A DNA stretch of 64,000 nt from Roseibium sp. TrichSKD4 (lineage in GTDB: Bacteria > Pseudomonadota > Alphaproteobacteria > Rhizobiales > Stappiaceae): the NCBI RefSeq assembly GCF_000148725.1, contig NZ_GL476310.1, positions 94,119 to 158,118 of the forward strand, given 5' to 3'. The translations under genes were made by a program, and so were the position numbers. Below the pieces are notes generated by a model. It searched no databases. It saw only the letters and a list, made by a program, of their open reading frames with translations, and was not told where the DNA came from. This document shows positions 59,298 through 64,000 of the stretch, piece by piece (position 1 is the stretch's first letter; each line of letters starts with the position of its first letter).

Positions 59298-60371
59298 ATG
59301 GCTACGATTACTCTCGATCAGGTCCGCAAGGTCTATGCCGGTAATGTTGAGGCGGTGAAGGGCGTTTCCATCGACATCAAGGATGGTGAATTCATCGTCC
59401 TTGTCGGCCCATCCGGCTGCGGAAAGTCGACTCTTCTGCGCATGATCGCCGGTCTGGAAGACATTACAACGGGCGAGATCAAAATTGGCGAGCGTGTGGT
59501 CAATAAGGTTGACCCTGCAGACCGTGACATCGCCATGGTTTTCCAAAATTACGCGCTCTATCCGCATATGTCGGTCTATAACAACCTGGCCTACGGCCTT
59601 AAGAATCGCGGTATGGCCAAGGACGAGATTGATCGTCGCGTAAAAGAAGCAGCCAAAATCCTTGAAATTGGCGAATATCTGGAGCGCAAGCCGCGCGCCC
59701 TGTCTGGTGGTCAGCGTCAGCGTGTAGCCATGGGCCGGGCAATCGTGCGCGAGCCTGCAGCCTTCCTGTTCGACGAGCCGCTTTCAAATCTGGATGCCAA
59801 ACTGCGGGTTCAAATGCGGGTGGAAATCAAACGCCTGCAGCGCTCCCTTGGTACGACCAGTGTTTACGTGACCCATGACCAGCTAGAAGCCATGACACTG
59901 GCTGACCGGCTGATTGTCTTGAATGGCGGCAACATTGAACAAATTGGCTCGCCGATTGATGTCTATGACAATCCAGCCTCCACTTTTGTGGCGAGCTTTA
60001 TCGGCTCTCCGGCCATGAACTTGATTCCGGTGACGGCGGACGGGGAGAAGCTTGGACTTCAACACGGCACGGGGCTGAGCGTTGCCAATCCCTTTGGGAA
60101 GCAAAGCTATCAGTTGGGTATCCGGCCGGAACACCTCGAGGTCGCTGAGGAAAACGCCTCTGGCCCCGCTTTTGAAGTAAAGGTCAATGTGATCGAGTCC
60201 GTAGGAGCTGAGACCTACATCTATGCATCATTTGCAAATGGTGGGCCTGAAATCGTCCTGCGGGTGTCGAGCCATTCGCAACATGAACCGGGCGAAGTCC
60301 TGCATTTGCGTGCGAAAGAAGAAGACCTGCATTTCTTTGATGCAGAGACAGGAAAACGTATCGAGTCCTGA
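59298..60371 (+). CDS. ugpC: sn-Glycerol-3-phosphate ABC transporter, ATPase UgpC
   Basis: A 357-residue ATPase of the MalK/UgpC subfamily. Walker A is [12 protein letters not shown] (~residues 36-43), Q-loop [13 protein letters not shown] signature [14 protein letters not shown], Walker [14 protein letters not shown]-loop VTHDQLEAM. The C-terminal third is the TOBE/MalK regulatory domain ([10 protein letters not shown]), where inducer exclusion or phosphate control can act. An intrinsic terminator pair follows at 60391-60457. Confidence 0.96.
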   Translation: MATITLDQVRKVYAGNVEAVKGVSIDIKDGEFIVLVGPSGCGKSTLLRMIAGLEDITTGEIKIGERVVNKVDPADRDIAMVFQNYALYPHMSVYNNLAYGLKNRGMAKDEIDRRVKEAAKILEIGEYLERKPRALSGGQRQRVAMGRAIVREPAAFLFDEPLSNLDAKLRVQMRVEIKRLQRSLGTTSVYVTHDQLEAMTLADRLIVLNGGNIEQIGSPIDVYDNPASTFVASFIGSPAMNLIPVTADGEKLGLQHGTGLSVANPFGKQSYQLGIRPEHLEVAEENASGPAFEVKVNVIESVGAETYIYASFANGGPEIVLRVSSHSQHEPGEVLHLRAKEEDLHFFDAETGKRIES

Positions 60372-60390
60372 TCTCAAAAAATCAGTTTGG

Positions 60391-60457
60391 AGACCGGCCT
60401 GTCGAGGGTGCCGGTCTTCTGAAAAGTCGTTCCGACCGTAGACCGGAACGGCTTTTC
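60391..60457 (+). terminator. Tandem hairpin terminator after ugpC
   Basis: AGACCGGC (60391-60398) pairs with GCCGGTCT (60410-60417). Next, GAAAAGTCGTTCCG (60421-60434) pairs with CGGAACGGCTTTTC (60444-60457) with one G-U pair, ending in TTTTCTCTT. The second hairpin is a good intrinsic terminator. Confidence 0.8.
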
Positions 60458-60528
60458 TCTTGTCCACGGTTACATACCCTCCTGACAAAAGGTGTCAGTT
60501 GGACATCGTGCAGCAGGTTGTCTTGGGT

Positions 60529-62012
60529 GGTTAAAAAGTCCGCCCTGAACAACGTCTAAGCCATTGATGTTGCGCGTGGCCGAAGCAATACGCAAATATT
60601 CGATTTGACCGGTTTGGGGATGGGGTTTGTGATCCAGAGCAGCAAAATGATCAGTGCATTGAGGATCAGACGCAGGTTATGACCGGCTGCGGCCAGCAGG
60701 GCGTTGATGGCATCGCCATTTTTGCCATTGAGGAAGTTCCGGTCAAGTCGTCCATCTGTTTTCATGTGGCCGATGGTGGCCTCGATCGCTGATCGTCGTT
60801 TCAGCTCACGCTTCATCTGTGCCGTCAGCCCGCGCTTCTGGCCGGAGATCATGACCTTGGCGTCGCCCTCATAATCATGCCCCCGATAGCCACGGTCCAC
60901 ATAGACACGCTCAGCTTTGGTGCCGCAGACTTTCTCAGCCTGACTGATGGTGTCATTCAAGGTGTGCCCATCATAGGGATTGCCCTCAAAAGCCCTCGCC
61001 GCAAGAACCAATCCTTCCCGATTGGTCGTGGCAATGCCAACCTTGGCCCCGAACTCGTAAGGTGTTCGCGCCTTGCCCTTGGCAATACAGGCCACTTCCG
61101 GCGCATGCATGGAATAAATCTTGTTTTTGTCCTTGGGGGTCTGGGCCAGAAGCCGCTCCACCAGTCCCAGCAGACGGGAGAACCGGTGCTCAAGACCTTC
61201 GTTGCCTGCGATCTTGCGGGAGATGTCGCGATAGACCCGGCCCAGATAGGTCTTCAGCTTTTTGAGTTCCCGGCGCATCCGCTTGAACTGTTTGGCATGG
61301 GCATAACGGCCCGCCATCAAGGCCGCCTTTTTGGCAACTCTGGTATGGCTGCGACGCAAGATGATGCCGGCCCTCTTGGCCTGGCGCACCAGAAGCTGCA
61401 AGGCCTTGTGATAAAGACGGCTATCGGTGGGATGGGCAATGGCTTTGGGTTGAACGGTCGTATCAACCAAGACCCGCTCAAGGCTGCTCTTCTTGATCGT
61501 CCCGCTCTCAATCGCAACACCTACCGTAGCAGAAAGAAGCTTTTCCATTCCCTCAGGACCAATCCGTTTGCGCCAGCGGGTCATGGTTGAGGGATCAATG
61601 GGGAATTGGTGCTGGAAAAACTCAAAACCGCAGAAAGACTGCCAGTAGGGGTTTTCAACCCAACGCTCAACCGTCTCTTCATCGGAAAGATCGTACATGT
61701 GCTTGAGAAAGTGCAGCCCGGCCATCAGACGCGTTGGTTTGGCCGGTCGTCCCAAGGGGCGATAATGCCTGCCGAACTCCGCATCAAATTCATCCCAAGG
61801 CATCAGACCAGACAGCCGCACCAACGAATGGTTCATATCGATGATTGCGGCCAGGCGTTCCTTGAACAGATCGCCACACCGTTTGTTGCGTTTTGAAGGT
61901 CTCATGAGAATATGCCAGAAAATGCGTGCTTCGGATCAACTAACCGGCATATTCACACATCCAAAACCCAATGGGTATCCATACTCTTCAATCAGTTAAG
62001 GGGTTTTTCAGC
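60529..62012 (-). mobile_element. IS5-like insertion sequence
   Basis: An element of about 1.48 kb with one transposase on the minus strand. Candidate terminal inverted repeats are GGTTAAAAAGTCC at 60529-60541 and the complement of 62000-62012 (reading GCTGAAAAACCCC), which match at 9 of 13 positions. I see no matching target duplication, so the exact ends are uncertain. It separates ugpC from alkC. Confidence 0.6.
60556..61905 (-). CDS. IS5-family-like DDE transposase
   Basis: A 449-residue transposase, intact from ATG to stop. The N-terminal DUF772-type domain (LAAIIDMNHSLVRLSGLMPWDEFD, DLSDEETVERWVENPYWQSFCG) is followed by a DDE core: Asp in VLVDTTVQPKAI, Asp in VYVDRGYRGHD and Glu in RSAIEATIGHMKTDGRLDRN. 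A Lys/Arg-rich insert lies between the first two. It resembles the long IS5-group transposases of alphaproteobacteria. No frameshift is visible, so the element may still be active. Confidence 0.9.
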   Translation of the reverse strand: MRPSKRNKRCGDLFKERLAAIIDMNHSLVRLSGLMPWDEFDAEFGRHYRPLGRPAKPTRLMAGLHFLKHMYDLSDEETVERWVENPYWQSFCGFEFFQHQFPIDPSTMTRWRKRIGPEGMEKLLSATVGVAIESGTIKKSSLERVLVDTTVQPKAIAHPTDSRLYHKALQLLVRQAKRAGIILRRSHTRVAKKAALMAGRYAHAKQFKRMRRELKKLKTYLGRVYRDISRKIAGNEGLEHRFSRLLGLVERLLAQTPKDKNKIYSMHAPEVACIAKGKARTPYEFGAKVGIATTNREGLVLAARAFEGNPYDGHTLNDTISQAEKVCGTKAERVYVDRGYRGHDYEGDAKVMISGQKRGLTAQMKRELKRRSAIEATIGHMKTDGRLDRNFLNGKNGDAINALLAAAGHNLRLILNALIILLLWITNPIPKPVKSNICVLLRPRATSMA

Positions 62013-62062
62013 GCGAACTAAAAAGCGTCATGGTCAGCTCAACCGACACGGAGCGATTTTTC

Positions 62063-63217
62063 ATGGAACCTTTTAAAAACAAATTGTCCGCAGACCTTGT
62101 GCGCATTATCGCTCGTCTCTTGAAGCGCGAGTTGAATGCCTTTGACCAATCCGCTTTTGAAGAGGCAGTTCTGTCAAAATTGGAGGCTCTTGAACTGAAG
62201 CAACGGGCCCAGCTGATGGCAGATGAAATGGACCGCGTTCTGCCGGATGATCTGGGTGAAAAGTTCTGGGTCATCAAGAAACTGCTTCACCCGTCCAGCA
62301 ATGGTTCAATTGACAGAAGCAGTGACTATGAAGGCATTGCCGGATGGGGCATGATGCCGCTTGGCATGATTGTCTCAAAGCATGGTCTTGCCGACTTTGA
62401 CCTTTCCTTTGCCTTGATGAAGGAGATGACAAAACGCGCCACAGCCGAGTTCGACGTGCGCCCGTTTCTCGACGCTGATCAAGGCCGCGCACTGGATATC
62501 CTGTCCCTTTGGGTGGCTGACCCTAATGTTCATGTTCGGCGTCTGGTGTCTGAAGGAACGCGACCACGTCTGCCATGGGGTATGCGTTTGCCAAAGCTTG
62601 TGCAGGATCCGTCTCCGACCTTGCCATTGCTGGAGGCTCTGAAAGATGATCCGGAAGAGTATGTCCGCCGGTCTGTCGCCAATCACTTGAATGACATAGC
62701 CAAGGACCATCCAGACTTGGTGGCAGATATTGCAGAGGCTTGGCTGCAGGATGCCGGGCCGGAGCGTCGGAAACTCGTGCGTCATGCTTGCCGAACCTTA
62801 GTCAAAAGCGGGCATGCACGAACCTTGGCGGCGTTTGGTTTGCAGGCACCTGAGGTTCGGTTGAACGACTTGAAGATCAAAACGCCAACGGTTCAGTTCG
62901 GTACAGCGCTTGAGTTCGAAATGGATCTCACATCGAACGCCAAGCGGTCACAAGACCTAATCATCGACTATGTTGTGCATTTCAAGAAGGCGAACGGAGC
63001 GCTTGCACCGAAGGTCTTCAAATGGACCAAAATGTCCATGGGCGCCGGGCAACAGGTGCGATTGGCGCGAAAACATCCCATAAGGCCGATCACCACAAGA
63101 ACCTACTATCCGGGCGTGCAGGCCATCTCACTTCGGATAAATGGTCAGGATATCGGCTATCAGGAGTTTAACTTGGAGATGGAGCCTGCTCCGTCAACCG
63201 CTTTAGCTGCAGCATAG
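62063..63217 (+). CDS. AlkC-type DNA alkylation repair glycosylase
   Basis: A 384-residue protein of the AlkC/AlkD HEAT-repeat glycosylase superfamily, which removes 3-methyladenine-type lesions without base flipping. The opening MEPFKNKLSADLVRIIARLL and the conserved VRRLVSEGTRPRLPWGMRLP, DDPEEYVRRSVANHLNDIAKDHPD are AlkC signatures. The last ~120 residues (from VRLNDLKIKTPTVQFG) look like a beta-rich Ig-type domain, as in long AlkC proteins. GGAG lies 9 bases before the ATG at 62063; an ATG at 62030 is possible. Its end overlaps the convergent MFS gene by 50 bp. Confidence 0.85.
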   Translation: MEPFKNKLSADLVRIIARLLKRELNAFDQSAFEEAVLSKLEALELKQRAQLMADEMDRVLPDDLGEKFWVIKKLLHPSSNGSIDRSSDYEGIAGWGMMPLGMIVSKHGLADFDLSFALMKEMTKRATAEFDVRPFLDADQGRALDILSLWVADPNVHVRRLVSEGTRPRLPWGMRLPKLVQDPSPTLPLLEALKDDPEEYVRRSVANHLNDIAKDHPDLVADIAEAWLQDAGPERRKLVRHACRTLVKSGHARTLAAFGLQAPEVRLNDLKIKTPTVQFGTALEFEMDLTSNAKRSQDLIIDYVVHFKKANGALAPKVFKWTKMSMGAGQQVRLARKHPIRPITTRTYYPGVQAISLRINGQDIGYQEFNLEMEPAPSTALAAA

Positions 63218-63905
63218 CAACGATCCCGTAAGCCGGGCCGATTGCCATAATGGCAAAGACCAGTGGCCAGCCGAATGTGTTGGCCATAAGCGGCGTGACC
63301 TGCACCGTGAAAAAGGTCAGCGCAAACCCGAGGGCGGTCTGAAAGGTCATCAGGCTGCCTGCCTTCTCCGGTCGGGCATGATCTGCGACAAGGGCCGAAA
63401 ACTGAGCGGAATCCGGCAAAATTGCCGCTCCCCAGATAATGGCGCAAAACGCTGTTAGCCATACCGGACCGCCGAATGTGAGCGCTGTTGCCAATGCGCC
63501 GATGCCGCTCACGACCATCGCTGCAATCGCAATGTTTTCTTTTCCCACCCGGTCGGCGATCAGACCGCCAAAAATGCAGGCGACGCCGCCCGCAGCAATT
63601 GCGCAAAAAGCGATGACGCGCGCATATGACACCGCCTCTCCGTCGCTCAAGGAAAGGGAAAAGGAGGCAGTGAGAGCAACGCCGATCCAGGCCCACATGG
63701 CATAAAGCTCCCACATGTGGCCTAGATATCCTGCATAGGCTAGACGCACCTTCTTGTTGGTCCAGCTTTCACGGATGGTTCTTGGATCAAAAGCCCCGGC
63801 TTTCGCGTGAAACGGGCCAAGACGAACCAGCAGGCAAAGAAGCCCGCCAGCAGCAGCTGCTGCAGAGGCGACGAGGACAGTCAAGCGCCAGTCTGCTCCA
63901 CCTAG
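63168..63905 (-). pseudogene. MFS transporter, C-terminal half, truncated by an insertion
   Basis: The reading frame gives only the second half of a major-facilitator protein: the end of TM5, TM6, the central loop, then six TMs with the second-half motif FGGLIADRVGKENIAIAAM. A typical MFS protein is ~400 residues; here ~242 in-frame residues remain. Going upstream in frame the family-like GGADWRL is followed within a few codons by TAA, exactly at a sequence that looks like an IS end. A TTG at 63884 could start a short product, but the N-terminal half is missing, so it is called disrupted. Confidence 0.7.
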
Positions 63906-64000
63906 GGTCAGGACCCATTAATTTGATTGGAATGGCGTAACAAAAAGCCATGAGCTGCAAGGAAAAGCGCGACGAGCGGACTTCTTGTCCGGTTGAGCGG
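63906..64000. mobile_element. End of a second insertion sequence, running off the window
   Basis: The MFS homology stops at CTAG (63902-63905), and the following GGTCAGGACCCATTAATTTG starts a region unrelated to MFS coding. CTAG fits the (C/T)TA(A/G) target preference of IS5-type elements, and ends beginning GGTCAGGACCCATT are, as I recall, found in such elements in alphaproteobacteria. The transposase would lie outside the window, and no coding region can be seen in these 95 bases. Confidence 0.5.

Overview
The window is chromosomal DNA of an alphaproteobacterium of the Rhizobiales type. The evidence is gene order and marker genes: a sucCDAB-lpdA TCA block; an atpHAGDC operon; the Rhizobiales block pckA / chvI-chvG-hprK-(PTS EIIA)-ptsH / ahcY; a DivL cell-cycle pseudokinase followed by TsaE-kinase, MurU, AddB, AddA and TrxA; and a GcrA-like protein. 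The intermediate GC content and several details would fit a marine family such as Stappiaceae (Roseibium/Labrenzia/Pseudovibrio relatives), but I cannot fix the genus by eye.

Layout. 1-8.6 kb: end of sucC, then sucD, sucA, sucB (with two lipoyl domains), a LysE-type exporter and lpdA, closed by an intrinsic terminator. 8.7-9.03 kb: four palindromic REP-like hairpins as two inverted pairs. 9.07-10.25 kb: a MerR-type regulator divergent from a cation transporter, with a textbook 19-bp-spacer MerR promoter. 10.26-12.98 kb: metallophosphoesterase, two small exported proteins, GNAT acetyltransferase, rpsU. 13.1-17.7 kb: xerC, a TalC/FSA-type transaldolase, priA, a DUF1428 protein. 17.97-22.94 kb: F1-ATPase genes. 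23.2-26.3 kb: a 67-aa protein resembling only the C-terminal part of GcrA, and a MocA/XdhC-type molybdenum-cofactor maturation operon with no adjacent hydroxylase. 26.5-34.0 kb: pckA divergent from chvI-chvG-hprK-manX-ptsH, then ahcY. 34.25-46.2 kb: divL, tsaE-kinase fusion, murU, addB, addA, trxA. 46.3-54.3 kb: grpE, a TRIC-type channel, then a minus-strand block of lapA, ihfB, sppA, an FKBP isomerase, rpsA, cmk, aroA. 54.5-55.7 kb: a TIGR02300 protein, tRNA-Ala(GGC), a DedA/YqaA-like protein. 56.1-60.4 kb: a ugpBAEC glycerol-3-phosphate ABC importer. 60.5-64 kb: an IS5-like element, alkC, and an MFS gene that seems cut by a second insertion sequence running off the window edge.

The window is mostly core genome. 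The second-look signals are regulatory and architectural: seven GANTC (CcrM) sites within about 150 bp upstream of divL, whose H-box has Tyr instead of His; the TsaE-AmgK fusion beside murU; paired CG-centred palindromes between pckA and chvI; a long palindrome upstream of ahcY; paired palindromes upstream of ugpB; an inverted repeat that includes the atpC ribosome binding site; and alternative hairpins ahead of sucA. I found no CRISPR array, phage, toxin-antitoxin or defence island, and no wholly new multi-gene system.
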